A stretch of 64,000 nucleotides of DNA, taken from NCBI RefSeq assembly GCF_025665335.1, contig NZ_CP106869.1, positions 4,366,501-4,430,500 of the forward strand. The letters run 5' to 3'. Position numbers and translations under genes: made by a program. This stretch comes from Xanthomonas sp. AM6. Lineage in GTDB: Bacteria; Pseudomonadota; Gammaproteobacteria; Xanthomonadales; Xanthomonadaceae. Below, one piece after another: positions 1 to 9,537 of this stretch (position 1 is its first letter; every line of letters begins with the position of its first letter). The notes under the pieces were generated by a model. The model was not told the origin of the DNA and ran no database searches. It saw only the letters and a list, made by a program, of their open reading frames with translations.

Positions 1-77
1 CTGAGGAAGAAGAACGGCCCCAGCAGCGCCAGCCAGAGCAGCGCACGCCGCCACGGCCGCGGCGCCGGCACGCTCAC
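1..77 (-). CDS. N-terminus of probable PAP2/dual-specificity phosphatase (partial)
   Basis: Only the first 25 or so codons are present; the gene runs off the left edge. A GTG at 77 overlaps the TGA of the upstream hydrolase/methyltransferase gene (GTGA), so the two are probably translationally coupled. The visible protein starts with a short basic stretch (PRPWRR) followed by a hydrophobic segment ending in GPFFFL, as expected for a first membrane helix. In E. coli ynbABCD the gene after the ynbC-type hydrolase is ynbD, a PAP2/dual-specificity phosphatase, and the visible start fits that family. The assignment rests mostly on gene order. Confidence 0.5.
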   Translation of the reverse strand, partial: MSVPAPRPWRRALLWLALLGPFFFL

Positions 78-1828
78 GGCGCGATCCGCTGCGCCAGCGA
101 CACGGTGAAGATGCCCCACTCGTCGATGCGCTGTTCGAGCTTGCGGAAGCCGGCCGCGCGCACCAGCTCGTCCATCTCCTGCTGGGTGCGGCGGCGCATC
201 ACCCAGGCCGCGCCGCCACGGTGGCTGGTCAACGCGCGGGCGATGAATTCCAGCTGCGGATGCCAGGGTTGGCCGGTGTAGGCGAGATAACCGCCCGGTT
301 CGACCGCGGCGGCCACGCCCTGCAGCGAGCGCAGCACCTGGTCGTTGTCCGGGAACAGTTCGTACAGGCCCGACACCACCGCCAGCGTCGGCCGCGGCTG
401 CAAGGCCGCCAGCGCGTCGCGGTCGAAGGCGTCGCCCTGCTCGAAGCGGGCGATGTCGGCGGCGCCGAGTTCGGCGATCAGCGCGCGGCCGCGCTCCACG
501 TTCAAGTCGCTGAAATCGCGCAGGACGATCGCGTCGGCGCGCTGCTCGCCAGCGGCCAGCGCCTCCAGCACGTAGCGGCCGTGGCCGGCGGCGATGTCGA
601 GCACGCGCACCGGCGCGCCGGCCGCGCGCAGGCGCTGCATGGCCAGGCGCAGCAGCTCGTGCAGGTGGGTGCGGCGCACGCGGATGCCGCGCCAGCCGAT
701 CGCATCCAGGTAGTTGCGGTCGATGAAGCGGCCCAGCGGGCCCTTGCCGGCGGCACGGTCGCGGTACACGTAGTCCAGCGTGCTGCCCGAATCGAAGCCG
801 GTCTGCAGGCCCAGCGCCACGCCCTCGGACAGGGTGCCGCCGAAGCGCAGGTTGGCGCGCACGAAGCGCCAGCGCAGGTCCTGCAGGCTGTATTTCTCCG
901 GCGGCCAGGCCAGGCGTTCGGCTTCCTCGAAGGTCGGCCCGCGCCGGTGCGCCTGCAGCAGGCTGGGCCGCGCCGGCGCCTCGGCGAAGCGCTCGCGCAC
1001 GAAGCGGCGGATCTGCGCCAGCGCCGGCGCGCGGTCGCGCTCGCCCAGGGTGTCGTGGAAGAACCCGGGCAGCAGGTGGCGCTCCTTCACCGGCGAGGAC
1101 AGCCGCTCGTAGAAACGGTCCTGCGGGCCGCGATGCACGACGAAGTCGTCGCCGGACACCAGCAGCTGGACCGGCACGGTGATCGCCTGCGCGTCGCCGA
1201 CCACGCGGTCGGCGGCGGCGTACACGCCCAGCAGCACGCGCACCGAGATCGGCCGGGTGATCAGCGGATCGTCGCGGTAGCTGGCCACGCGCGCCGGGTC
1301 GTGGGTGAGCCACTGCGGCTTGACGTAGCTGTTGACGAAGAAGTTGCCGCGCAGCTTGTGCAGCAGGGCCAGCCCGGGCCGCGCGAACGGCACGTACAGC
1401 TTGACCTTGAACGCCGGCGAGGCCAGCACCAGCGCGCGCAGCGGCGGCGCGTAGTCGTGCACCCAGGTGCTGGCGATCACCGCGCCCACGCTCTGCGCGA
1501 TCACCACGATGTCCTGCACCGCGATGCCGTGGGCGTCGCCGATGTGGGCGATGAAGCGGTCCAGGTCGCGCACCAGCGCCGGGAAACCGGGCGCATCGCC
1601 GCGCGCCCCAGGCGAGCGGCCGTTGCCGCGCGCGTCCCAGGCGAACATCGCGCACTCGTCCAGGCCCAGCTCGTCGGCCAGGTGCAGCACCCGCCCGGAA
1701 TGCTCGTGGCCGCGGTGCAGCAGCACCACCGCGCGCGGCTGCGCCGCTGGCGCCGGGGCCGGCCAATGCCGGTAGAACAACCGTGTTCCGTCGAAACTGC
1801 CAAACTCGCTTTCGCTGACCTGCCGCAT
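74..1828 (-). CDS. bifunctional alpha/beta hydrolase / SAM-dependent methyltransferase (YnbC-like)
   Basis: 584 residues, close to the 585 of E. coli YnbC. The N-terminal half (about 1-290) is an alpha/beta hydrolase of the monoacylglycerol-lipase type: an LLHRG turn near the start, a nucleophile elbow AQSVG (serine near residue 114), and a late GFFHDTLGE segment carrying the catalytic His. The C-terminal half (about 340-584) is a class I methyltransferase with the SAM-binding loop VLDIAAGHGRY. Joining a lipid-type hydrolase to a methyltransferase suggests remodelling of a lipid made by the upstream CDP-alcohol transferase. That role is inferred from operon context; the reaction is unknown. 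It lies 82 bp downstream of the transferase gene. Confidence 0.85.
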   Translation of the reverse strand: MRQVSESEFGSFDGTRLFYRHWPAPAPAAQPRAVVLLHRGHEHSGRVLHLADELGLDECAMFAWDARGNGRSPGARGDAPGFPALVRDLDRFIAHIGDAHGIAVQDIVVIAQSVGAVIASTWVHDYAPPLRALVLASPAFKVKLYVPFARPGLALLHKLRGNFFVNSYVKPQWLTHDPARVASYRDDPLITRPISVRVLLGVYAAADRVVGDAQAITVPVQLLVSGDDFVVHRGPQDRFYERLSSPVKERHLLPGFFHDTLGERDRAPALAQIRRFVRERFAEAPARPSLLQAHRRGPTFEEAERLAWPPEKYSLQDLRWRFVRANLRFGGTLSEGVALGLQTGFDSGSTLDYVYRDRAAGKGPLGRFIDRNYLDAIGWRGIRVRRTHLHELLRLAMQRLRAAGAPVRVLDIAAGHGRYVLEALAAGEQRADAIVLRDFSDLNVERGRALIAELGAADIARFEQGDAFDRDALAALQPRPTLAVVSGLYELFPDNDQVLRSLQGVAAAVEPGGYLAYTGQPWHPQLEFIARALTSHRGGAAWVMRRRTQQEMDELVRAAGFRKLEQRIDEWGIFTVSLAQRIAP

Positions 1829-1910
1829 CCGTTGCCGATTCCCTGTCGTGATACCTGTTGCCGTGAGTGTCGCTGCCGCCGTCGTGTCGTGGCCGTGCCG
1901 CGCAGGCGGC

Positions 1911-2525
1911 TCAGCGCGCTGCGGCCTCGCGCAGGCCGGCGGCCACGCGCCGCAGCACCGTCGCCGCGCACAGCAGCGCCAGCGCGATCGCGAACCCGTC
2001 CACCGTCTTCGCCCCCACCCAGCCCGCGGCCAGCAGCAGCCCCAGCAGGCCGATGGCGAAGGCGCGATCGCTCTTGCCCATCGGTCCGTCGTAGCGCCGT
2101 CCGGCGCCGACCATCAGCCCCAACACCCCGGCATACTCGGTCAATGCCGCCGCCAGCGCCAGCGCCCACAGCCAGCCCGCGTTCGCGCCGGGCACGCTGG
2201 CCAGGCTCAGGTACAGCGCCGCGTCGGCGATCACGTCGCTCAGTTCGTTGAGGTAGGCGCCCAGCCTGGACTGCTGCCCGAACTCGCGCGCCAGCATGCC
2301 GTCGACCGCGTTCAAGGCCATGCGCAGCAGCATCCACGCCGGCAGCAGCGCATACCACAGCGGCTGCGCCGGCCCACGCCAGAACACCCAGGCGGCGACC
2401 AGCAGCGACACCGCGGCCGCGCCCACGGTGACCTGGTTGGCGGTCACGCCGAGCCGGTACAGGCCGCGCACCCCGGGGCGCAACAGGTCCTGGAAGCGTC
2501 CTTTCAATGCGTAGATCGAAACCAT
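1911..2525 (-). CDS. CDP-alcohol phosphatidyltransferase family protein (YnbA-like)
   Basis: 204 residues with several membrane helices. It would transfer a phospho-alcohol from a CDP-activated donor in the inner membrane. The family signature DG-x2-AR-x8-G-x3-D-x3-D is visible as [20 protein letters not shown] followed by a downstream Asp pair (ELSDVIADA). The start MVSIYALKG at 2525 was preferred over an upstream ATG at 2636 because the longer version begins with non-family sequence and runs into the purH promoter region. Length matches E. coli YnbA (about 201). Divergent from purH with 77 bp between starts. The acceptor alcohol cannot be read from sequence. Confidence 0.85.
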   Translation of the reverse strand: MVSIYALKGRFQDLLRPGVRGLYRLGVTANQVTVGAAAVSLLVAAWVFWRGPAQPLWYALLPAWMLLRMALNAVDGMLAREFGQQSRLGAYLNELSDVIADAALYLSLASVPGANAGWLWALALAAALTEYAGVLGLMVGAGRRYDGPMGKSDRAFAIGLLGLLLAAGWVGAKTVDGFAIALALLCAATVLRRVAAGLREAAAR

Positions 2526-2602
2526 TGCGGGGTCCTGAGGGTCCATGCCGGGGCGGCGCAGCCTACAATATCGGCTCCCCGCTCCGATGTGTGCCCTGCC
2601 CC

Positions 2603-4189
2603 ATGCCCTCCGATTTCCTGCCCGTTCGCCGGGCATTGCTGTCCGTTTCCGACAAGACCGGCCTGATCGACCTGGCCCGCGCGCTGGCCGCGCGCAACGT
2701 GGAGCTGCTGTCCACCGGCGGCACCGCCAAGGCGATCCGCGAGGCGGGGCTGGCGGTCAAGGACGTGTCCGAGCTGACCGGCTTCCCGGAAATGATGGAC
2801 GGCCGGGTCAAGACCCTGCACCCGCTGGTGCACGGCGGCCTGCTCGGCCGCGCCGGCACCGACGATGCGGTGATGGCCGAGCACGGCATCGCGCCGATCG
2901 ACCTGCTGGTGCTGAACCTGTACCCGTTCGAGGCGGTCACCGCCAAGGCCGACTGCACGCTCGCCGAGGCGGTGGAGAACATCGACATCGGCGGCCCGGC
3001 GATGCTGCGCTCGGCGGCGAAGAACTTCGCGCGCGTGGCGGTGGCCACCGATCCGGCGCAGTACGCCGACCTGCTGGCCGAGTTGGAGGCGCACGACGGC
3101 CAGCTGTCGGCGGCCAAGCGCTTCGCGCTGTCGGTGGCCGCGTTCAACCGCGTGGCGCAGTACGACGCGGCGATCAGCAACTACCTGTCCACGGTGGCCG
3201 ACCCCGCGAGCGAGGTGCCGGTGCGCGCCGCGTTCCCGGCGCAGGCCAACGGCAGCTTCGTCAAGGTGATGGACCTGCGCTACGGCGAGAACCCGCACCA
3301 GCAGGCGGCGTTCTACCGCGACCTGTGCCCGGCCCCGGGTTCGCTGGCGACGTTCGAGCAGCTGCAGGGCAAGGAACTGAGCTACAACAACATCGCCGAC
3401 AGCGACGCGGCCTGGGAATGCGTGCGCCAGTTCGACGCGCCGGCCTGCGTCATCGTCAAGCACGCCAACCCGTGCGGCGTGGCGGTGGGCGCGGGCTGCG
3501 GCGATGCCTACGAACTGGCCTATGCGACCGATCCGACCAGCGCCTTCGGCGGCATCCTCGCCTTCAACCGCACGCTGGACGCGGCCACCGCCAAGGTCAT
3601 CCTCGACCGCCAGTTCGTCGAGGTGCTGATCGCGCCGGACTACGAAGACGGTGCGCTCGAGTACGCGAAGAAGAAGGCCAACGTGCGCGTGCTGCGCATC
3701 CCGCTGGCGCCGGCCTCCGTCGGCTTCATCGACACCAAGCGCATCGGCTCGGGCCTGCTGATGCAGACCGCCGACGACCGCGTGGTGACCCGCGACGAAC
3801 TCAAGGTGGTCACCCGCCTGGCGCCGACCGAGGCGCAGTTCGCCGACCTGCTGTTCGCGTGGAAGGTGGCCAAGTACGTCAAGTCCAACGCCATCGTCTA
3901 CGCCAAGGACCACCGCACCATCGGCGTCGGCGCCGGGCAGATGAGCCGGGTGTATTCGGCGCGCATCGCCGGCATCAAGGCCGCCGATGCGGACTTGGTG
4001 GTGGAAGGCTCGGTGATGGCCTCCGATGCGTTCTTCCCGTTCCGCGACGGCATCGACGCGGCCGCGGCGGCCGGCATCAAGGCGGTGATCCAGCCCGGCG
4101 GCTCGATGCGCGACGCCGAGGTGATCGCCGCCGCCGACGAGCACGGCATCGCCATGGTGTTCACCGGCGTGCGCCATTTCCGCCACTGA
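2603..4189 (+). CDS. purH: bifunctional AICAR formyltransferase / IMP cyclohydrolase PurH
   Basis: 528 residues (E. coli PurH 529). It catalyses the last two steps of de novo IMP synthesis: 10-formyl-THF-dependent formylation of AICAR, then ring closure. The N-terminal IMP cyclohydrolase domain shows [10 protein letters not shown] and the MGS-like fold with GRVKTLHP. The C-terminal transformylase domain shows KHANPCGVA and [11 protein letters not shown] with the catalytic Lys-His pair, ending in IQPGGSMRD and FTGVRHFRH. The ATG at 2603 gives the canonical start [18 protein letters not shown]; an in-frame upstream start at 2507 would add an unrelated leader. purD follows after one lipoprotein gene. 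Confidence 0.97.
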   Translation: MPSDFLPVRRALLSVSDKTGLIDLARALAARNVELLSTGGTAKAIREAGLAVKDVSELTGFPEMMDGRVKTLHPLVHGGLLGRAGTDDAVMAEHGIAPIDLLVLNLYPFEAVTAKADCTLAEAVENIDIGGPAMLRSAAKNFARVAVATDPAQYADLLAELEAHDGQLSAAKRFALSVAAFNRVAQYDAAISNYLSTVADPASEVPVRAAFPAQANGSFVKVMDLRYGENPHQQAAFYRDLCPAPGSLATFEQLQGKELSYNNIADSDAAWECVRQFDAPACVIVKHANPCGVAVGAGCGDAYELAYATDPTSAFGGILAFNRTLDAATAKVILDRQFVEVLIAPDYEDGALEYAKKKANVRVLRIPLAPASVGFIDTKRIGSGLLMQTADDRVVTRDELKVVTRLAPTEAQFADLLFAWKVAKYVKSNAIVYAKDHRTIGVGAGQMSRVYSARIAGIKAADADLVVEGSVMASDAFFPFRDGIDAAAAAGIKAVIQPGGSMRDAEVIAAADEHGIAMVFTGVRHFRH

Positions 4190-4208
4190 GCGGCCAGGAA
4201 CCCGGACG

Positions 4209-5066
4209 ATGACATCCACTTCGCTGCGCCACGGCCTGCCGTTGCTGCTCGCGCTCGGCATGGCCGCGTGCAAGCCGACCGCGGCGCCCGCCCCGGCCGC
4301 GGCGCCGGCCGCACCGGCCACCACCGCTGCGCCGGCGCAGGCCGCGCACGTGCCACGCACCGAGCGCCTGCAGGCCTTCCTGCAGACGCGCTACGGCAAG
4401 CAGGCGCGCCTGTCGGAAGGCTGGTCCGGCCAGGCCGATGGCCAGGCGGTGCAGAGCGAGGTCTGCGCCGAACAGCCGGTGGTGGTCGGCAGCCAGGTCC
4501 AGCAACTGCTGGCGGTGTGCCACCGGCTCGACGGCGGCGGCCATGCCAACCCGGGGCTGATCGACTTCCTGATCCTGCGCGACGACGGCCAGGGCCTGGC
4601 GGTGGTGGCCGAGAAGCTGGCCGACGGCTTCGGCAGCGACGGCGACCCGGGTGCGGTCGACATCCTGCGGCTGGGCAGCGATTTCTACGGCTTCGTGGTC
4701 TACAGCAGCTGGATCGGGCAAGGCCTGGTGCTGGAATCGCAGGACCTGGTGCTGCCTGGTCCCAACGGCCTGGTCAACGCCGGTTCGGTACGCCAGCACA
4801 TCGACAACCAGGGCGCGCTGGACTGCAGCGACGAAGGCCGCGACCCGCAGCAGACCGCCGCACAATGCCAGGCGCAGCTGTTCGACGTGGACTTCAGGCT
4901 CGCCGTGGACGACAGCGACCCGGCCGCGCGGGTGTGGCCGGTGACCATCGAGGAAACCGGCATCTCCTGCGGCAAGAAGCTCGGCACCACCCAGGTGTTC
5001 GCGTTCGACGCCAAACGCTGGGCCTATCCGTTCCCCGATGCGATGCAGCGCGAAAGCTGCGAATAG
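4209..5066 (+). CDS. putative lipoprotein of unknown function
   Basis: 285 residues. The N-terminus is a lipoprotein signal peptide with lipobox-like MAAC (Cys at about residue 21), followed by an Ala/Pro-rich linker (about 22-48) and a soluble domain containing several cysteines (for example [21 protein letters not shown]). I do not recognise the domain. It starts 19 bp after purH and ends 28 bp before purD on the same strand, so it is probably co-transcribed with the purine genes although nothing in it suggests a purine role. Expected location is the periplasmic face of a membrane. Confidence 0.75.
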   Translation: MTSTSLRHGLPLLLALGMAACKPTAAPAPAAAPAAPATTAAPAQAAHVPRTERLQAFLQTRYGKQARLSEGWSGQADGQAVQSEVCAEQPVVVGSQVQQLLAVCHRLDGGGHANPGLIDFLILRDDGQGLAVVAEKLADGFGSDGDPGAVDILRLGSDFYGFVVYSSWIGQGLVLESQDLVLPGPNGLVNAGSVRQHIDNQGALDCSDEGRDPQQTAAQCQAQLFDVDFRLAVDDSDPAARVWPVTIEETGISCGKKLGTTQVFAFDAKRWAYPFPDAMQRESCE

Positions 5067-5094
5067 CCCTTCCTTCGACATTACGAGACACGCC

Positions 5095-6384
5095 TTGAAA
5101 ATCCTCGTCATCGGTTCCGGCGGCCGCGAACACGCCCTGTCCTGGAAGCTCGCCCAATCCCCGCGCGTGGACGCAGTGCTGGTCGCCCCGGGCAACGCCG
5201 GCACCGCCACCGAGGCCAAGTGCCGCAACGTGGCGGTCAAGGTCGACGACCTGGACGGCCTGCTGCAACTGGCCCAGGACGAGGCGGTGGCGCTGACCGT
5301 GGTCGGCCCGGAAGTGCCGCTGGTGCTGGGCGTGGTCGACCGCTTCCGCGCCGCCGGCCTGCGCATCTTCGGGCCCAGCGCCAAGGCCGCGCAGCTGGAA
5401 GGCAGCAAGGCCTTCGCCAAGCAGTTCCTGCAGCGCCACGGCATCCCCACCGCGTTCTACGAAGTGCACACCGAGGTGGACGCGGCGCTGGCCTACGTGC
5501 GCGCCAAGGGCGCGCCGATCGTGATCAAGGCCGACGGCCTGGCCGCCGGCAAGGGCGTGATCGTGGCGACGACCCTGGACGAGGCCGAAGCGGCGGTGCG
5601 CGACATGCTCTCCGGCAACGCCTTCGGCGACGCCGGCGCGCGCGTGGTGATCGAGGAATTCCTCGACGGCGAGGAAGCCAGCTTCATCTCCATGGTCGAT
5701 GGCGCCACCGCGCTGCCGATGGCCACCAGCCAGGACCACAAGCGCGTCGGCGACGGCGACACCGGTCCCAACACCGGCGGCATGGGCGCGTATTCGCCGG
5801 CGCCGGTGGTCACCCCCGAGGTGCATGCGCGGGTGATGCGCGAAGTGGTGGAGCCGACCGTGCGGGGCATGATCGCCGACGGCGTGCCGTTCACCGGCTT
5901 CCTGTACGCCGGGCTGATGATCGACGCCAGCGGCGCGCCCAAGGTGATCGAGTTCAATGTGCGCTTCGGCGACCCGGAGACGCAGCCGGTGATGCTGCGC
6001 CTGCAGTCGGACCTGGTGGAGCTGGTCGAGGCGGCGATCGACGGGCAACTGCACGCGATCCAGGCACAGTGGGATCCGCGCCCGTCGCTGGGCGTGGTGC
6101 TGGCGGCGGCGCCGTATCCGGACAAGCCGGTGGTCGGCGAGGCGATTTCCGGCCTGGACCAGGTGCCGGCCAGCGCCAAGGTGTTCCATGCCGGCACCGC
6201 GCTGGACGCGCAGGGCCGCGTGCTCAGCGCCGGCGGGCGCGTGCTGTGCGTGGCCGCGCTGGGCGACAGCGTGTCCGACGCGCAGCGCAATGCGTATGCC
6301 GGCGTGGCGCAGATCCACTGGCCCAGCGAATTCCACCGCAGCGACATCGGCTGGCGCGCCATCGCGCGCGAACGCGGCGCATAG
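5095..6384 (+). CDS. purD: phosphoribosylamine-glycine ligase PurD
   Basis: 429 residues, the same as E. coli PurD. It is the ATP-grasp enzyme that joins phosphoribosylamine and glycine in purine synthesis. The start is a TTG at 5095 giving [19 protein letters not shown], with a GAGA-type ribosome site upstream; no ATG sits at the conserved N-terminus. Recognisable motifs are [12 protein letters not shown], the ATP-grasp segment [13 protein letters not shown], the acidic loop [24 protein letters not shown], and [11 protein letters not shown] carrying metal ligands. It follows purH and the lipoprotein gene, and the transcript probably ends at the REP pair at 6413-6480. Confidence 0.97.
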   Translation: MKILVIGSGGREHALSWKLAQSPRVDAVLVAPGNAGTATEAKCRNVAVKVDDLDGLLQLAQDEAVALTVVGPEVPLVLGVVDRFRAAGLRIFGPSAKAAQLEGSKAFAKQFLQRHGIPTAFYEVHTEVDAALAYVRAKGAPIVIKADGLAAGKGVIVATTLDEAEAAVRDMLSGNAFGDAGARVVIEEFLDGEEASFISMVDGATALPMATSQDHKRVGDGDTGPNTGGMGAYSPAPVVTPEVHARVMREVVEPTVRGMIADGVPFTGFLYAGLMIDASGAPKVIEFNVRFGDPETQPVMLRLQSDLVELVEAAIDGQLHAIQAQWDPRPSLGVVLAAAPYPDKPVVGEAISGLDQVPASAKVFHAGTALDAQGRVLSAGGRVLCVAALGDSVSDAQRNAYAGVAQIHWPSEFHRSDIGWRAIARERGA

Positions 6385-6412
6385 GCGCACAGCCACGTCA
6401 CTGTGCGCCTTC

Positions 6413-6480
6413 TGTAGGAGCGGCTTCAGCCGCGACAGGCACGACCGGTAAAGCCGGTCGCGGCTGAAGCCGCTCCTACA
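6413..6480. repeat. inverted pair of GTAG-type REP elements
   Basis: Two REP hairpins face each other: TGTAGGAGCGGCTTCAGCC at the left and its reverse complement GGCTGAAGCCGCTCCTACA at the right, around a smaller GACCGGT/GCCGGTC core. Together they form a palindrome of about 68 bp between purD and the glycosylase-like gene. Such GTAG-headed palindromes are known in Stenotrophomonas (SMAG elements) and Xanthomonas and are mobilised by RAYT transposases. There is no T-tract, so a terminator role is possible but unproven; an effect on mRNA stability of purD is also plausible. Confidence 0.9.
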
Positions 6481-6541
6481 GGACAGCATCCGCAGCGCGG
6501 ATGCTCTAGCCTGTATCGCCATCGGCCTCCGAGGAGATCCC

Positions 6542-7216
6542 ATGGCACTCGCTCCCGCCATCCGCAAGCAGTTCCGCGAACTGGCCGCGCACACCGACGG
6601 CATCGACAGCGCGGTCTACGCGAAATACGCCAAGGATCCGCTGGAGCCGATCATCGGGCTCGGCCGCAAGAATGCGCGGCTGTGCTTCTTCGGCCGCGAT
6701 CCGGGCCGCACCGAGGTCGAATACGGCGAGCCCTTCGTCGGCAGCGGCGGGCAGCTCGTGCGCGAGGCGCTGTACCGGCACCTGCACGACGGCCAGCCGC
6801 TGCCGGATTTCGACGCCTCGCTGAAAGTGGGCCGCGACTTCTTCTGGATCAACACCGTGCCGTACAAGCCGCTCGGCAACAAGGCCTGGTCGATGCAGGT
6901 GAAGCGGCGTTTCCATCCGCTGATGCGGCAGCTGCTGATCGAACAGTGGCGCGGCCGCGACATCGTCACCCTCGGCCGCGAAGCCTTCCTGTGGTTCGGC
7001 ATCGACCAGCCCAAGGACGTGCGCGCGCGGCTGGACGCGTTCTGGGCCGACGAGGCGCGCTTCACCGCGAGCACCGAGGTCGAACTACGGACCGAGCGCG
7101 GCACGTCGCGGCGCTTCGCCCTGCATCCGCTGCCGCATCCCTCGCCGCTCAACCAGACCTGGTTCAAGCGCTTTCCCGCATTGCTGGACGCGCGCCTGCG
7201 CCAGCTGGAGATCTGA
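6542..7216 (+). CDS. uracil-DNA glycosylase-superfamily protein
   Basis: 224 residues. Motif A is LCFFGRDPGRTEVEYGEPF (residues about 47-65), comparable to the GEAPG...G.PFVG motif of family 4 and 5 glycosylases, followed by VGSGGQLV. Motif B is HPLPHPSPLN near residue 193. WINTVPYKPLGNKAW is the usual middle segment. The four Fe-S cysteines of family 4 enzymes are absent (a single Cys at 48), and Arg-Asp replaces the usual Glu-Ala before PG, so it is a divergent member whose substrate is uncertain. The ATG at 6542 is preceded by GAGGAG. It is probably a monocistronic gene between the REP pair and the YccS-type gene. Confidence 0.8.
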   Translation: MALAPAIRKQFRELAAHTDGIDSAVYAKYAKDPLEPIIGLGRKNARLCFFGRDPGRTEVEYGEPFVGSGGQLVREALYRHLHDGQPLPDFDASLKVGRDFFWINTVPYKPLGNKAWSMQVKRRFHPLMRQLLIEQWRGRDIVTLGREAFLWFGIDQPKDVRARLDAFWADEARFTASTEVELRTERGTSRRFALHPLPHPSPLNQTWFKRFPALLDARLRQLEI

Positions 7217-7314
7217 GCGGCGCCCGCGCTCGGCCGCAAGGCCGTACCGGGCATGGCGCGCGTTCCGGCAGCCGGCGGCAATACGGCGCGCCACCGTTGC
7301 GTTATCGTGTTGCC

Positions 7315-9537
7315 GTGCCGAAACACTCGATCGAATCGCGCCTCAGCCGCCTGTGGGCCCACGAAAAGGCCAGCTATGGCCTGCGCGTGTTCATCGCCCT
7401 GGGCGCGGCGATGGGCGTGTGCTGGCAACAGCAGCAACTGACCGCGCTGCCGGCGATCTTCCTGGGCACCATCGCCAGCGCCATCGCCGAGACCGACGAC
7501 AACTGGCTGGGCCGGATCAAGTCGGTGCTGCTGTCGCTGCTGTGCTTCGCCGCCGCGGCGGCCGCGGTGGTGCTGCTGTTCCCGTATCCGCTGGCGTTCG
7601 TCGCCGGCATGGCGCTGTCCACCTTCGCCCTGACCCTGCTCGGCGCGCTCGGCGAGCGCTACGCCTCCATCGCCCAGGCCACCGTGGCGCTGGCGATCTA
7701 CGCGATGATCGGCATCGACCATGGCGCCCGCGCCGGCCACGTCGGCGGCAACGCCTGGCACGGCATCGCGCTGTTGCTGCTCGGCGCCGCCTGGTACGGG
7801 CTGCTGTCGATCCTGTGGACGCTGCTGTTCGCCAACCGCCCGGTGCGCGAGCGGCTGTCGCGGCTGTTCTTCGAACTGGGCCGCTACCTGCGGCTCAAGG
7901 CCGCGCTGTTCGAGCCGGTGCGGCAGAGCGACCTGCACGCGCGGCGGCTGGCGCTGGCCGAGCAGAACGCGCAGGTGGTGGCGGCGCTGAACGCGGCCAA
8001 GACCGCGATCATGAGCCGCTTCGGCCGCTCCGGCCGGCCCGGCGTGCAGTCCGGCCTGTACTTCCGGCTGTACTACATGGCGCAGGATTTCCACGAACGC
8101 GCCAGCTCCTCGCACTATCCGTACGAAGCGCTGACCGACGCGTTCTTCCACAGCGACGTGCTGTACCGCTGCCAGCGCCTGCTGGCGCTGCAGGGCAAGG
8201 CCTGCGCGGCGCTGGGCGAGGCGATCCGCTTGCGCCAGCCGTTCGAGTACGGCGAGCAGACCCAGCAGGCCACCACCGACCTGCGCCAGTCGCTGGACTT
8301 CCTGCATGCGCAGGCCGATCCGCGCCAGGCGCGGCTGCTCGGCTCGCTGGAACTGCTGGTCACCAACCTGCAGAGCATCGAGCGGCGGCTGTCAGAATCC
8401 GCGCAGTCGGACACCACCAGCGACAACCTCGACACGCGCCTGCGCGATTCCTCGCCGCACACGCTGCGCGAGATGCTGGTGCGCGTCGGCCAGCAGCTCA
8501 CCCCCGGCTCGGTGCTGTTCCGGCACGGGCTGCGCATGGCGATCGCGCTGGTGGCCGGCTACGCCGTCATGCAGTCGATGCACGCCAGCAACGGCTACTG
8601 GATCCTGCTCACCACCGCGTTCGTGTGCCGGCCCAACTACGGCGCCACCCGGCTGCGCCTGGCGCAGCGCATCGCCGGCACCCTGATCGGCCTGGGCGCG
8701 ACCTGGGCGCTGATGCAGCTGTTCCCCGGCACCGAGCTGCAGCTGCTGTTCGCGCTGTCCGGCGCGCTGCTGTTCTTCGTCACCCGCACCGACCGCTACA
8801 TGCTGGCCACCGCCGCGATCACGGTGATGGCGCTGTTCTGCTTCAACCTGCTCGGCGACGGCTTCGTGCTGATCTGGCCGCGCCTGCTCGACACCCTGAT
8901 CGGCTGCGCGATCGCCGCGGCGGCCTCGTTCCTGATCCTGCCCGACTGGCAGGGCCGGCGCCTCAACCAGGTGATGGCGACGGTGCTGGCCAGCTGCGCG
9001 CGCTACCTGGCGCAGGTGCTGGAGCAGTACCGCAGCGGCATGCGCGACGACCTGCCCTACCGCATCGCCCGGCGCGACATGCACAACGCCGACGCCGCGC
9101 TGTCGGTGGCGCTGTCCAACATGCTGCGCGAACCCGGCCGCTACCGCCGCAACCTGGATGCGGGCTTCCGCTTCCTGGCGCTGTCCAACACCTTGCTCGG
9201 CTACCTGTCGGCGCTGGGCGCGCACCGCGCGGCGCTGGCCGGGGAGGCCGACCCGGCCATCGACCGCGCCGGCGGCTACCTGCAGGACGCGCTGGGCGCG
9301 ATCGCCGAGGCGCTGGTGCAGCGCCGGGCGCTGCCGCCGGCCGACGAATCGGCCGAACTCGCGCTGGCCGATGCGCTGGAACAGGAAGAAGGCGTGGACG
9401 AGGCCAAGCGGCGGCTGGTGCGCAACCAGCTGGCGCTGACCCTGCGCCTGCTGCCCAAGCTGCGCGCCGCCGCGCATGCGGTCACCGCTCCGGCAGCGGC
9501 GCCAGCGCCGCCTTCCGCGCTGCCGGCCGCACGCTGA
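7315..9537 (+). CDS. yccS: YccS/FUSC family inner-membrane protein
   Basis: 740 residues (E. coli YccS about 717). Two membrane domains of about six helices each (residues about 20-150 and 395-540) are each followed by a cytoplasmic domain, the FUSC layout shared with aromatic-acid exporter AaeB. The second domain contains ATRLRLAQRIAGTLIG, the conserved FUSC segment. The start is GTG at 7315 (MPKHSIESRLSRLWAHEKA), chosen because upstream in-frame codons belong to the preceding gene's region. Its 3' end overlaps the convergent MFS gene by 56 bp. Function of YccS itself is not established; transport is an inference. Confidence 0.85.
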   Translation: MPKHSIESRLSRLWAHEKASYGLRVFIALGAAMGVCWQQQQLTALPAIFLGTIASAIAETDDNWLGRIKSVLLSLLCFAAAAAAVVLLFPYPLAFVAGMALSTFALTLLGALGERYASIAQATVALAIYAMIGIDHGARAGHVGGNAWHGIALLLLGAAWYGLLSILWTLLFANRPVRERLSRLFFELGRYLRLKAALFEPVRQSDLHARRLALAEQNAQVVAALNAAKTAIMSRFGRSGRPGVQSGLYFRLYYMAQDFHERASSSHYPYEALTDAFFHSDVLYRCQRLLALQGKACAALGEAIRLRQPFEYGEQTQQATTDLRQSLDFLHAQADPRQARLLGSLELLVTNLQSIERRLSESAQSDTTSDNLDTRLRDSSPHTLREMLVRVGQQLTPGSVLFRHGLRMAIALVAGYAVMQSMHASNGYWILLTTAFVCRPNYGATRLRLAQRIAGTLIGLGATWALMQLFPGTELQLLFALSGALLFFVTRTDRYMLATAAITVMALFCFNLLGDGFVLIWPRLLDTLIGCAIAAAASFLILPDWQGRRLNQVMATVLASCARYLAQVLEQYRSGMRDDLPYRIARRDMHNADAALSVALSNMLREPGRYRRNLDAGFRFLALSNTLLGYLSALGAHRAALAGEADPAIDRAGGYLQDALGAIAEALVQRRALPPADESAELALADALEQEEGVDEAKRRLVRNQLALTLRLLPKLRAAAHAVTAPAAAPAPPSALPAAR

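Noticed and set aside
221-2251. 676-codon plus-strand open frame opposite the ynb-type genes
   Set aside because: High GC leaves few stop codons in the antisense frames. The translation is His/Gln/Arg-rich and unrelated to any family, while the opposite strand encodes a complete recognised protein.
2504-4360. 618-codon minus-strand open frame opposite purH
   Set aside because: Shadow frame with typical antisense composition; purH on the plus strand is fully conserved across the same span.
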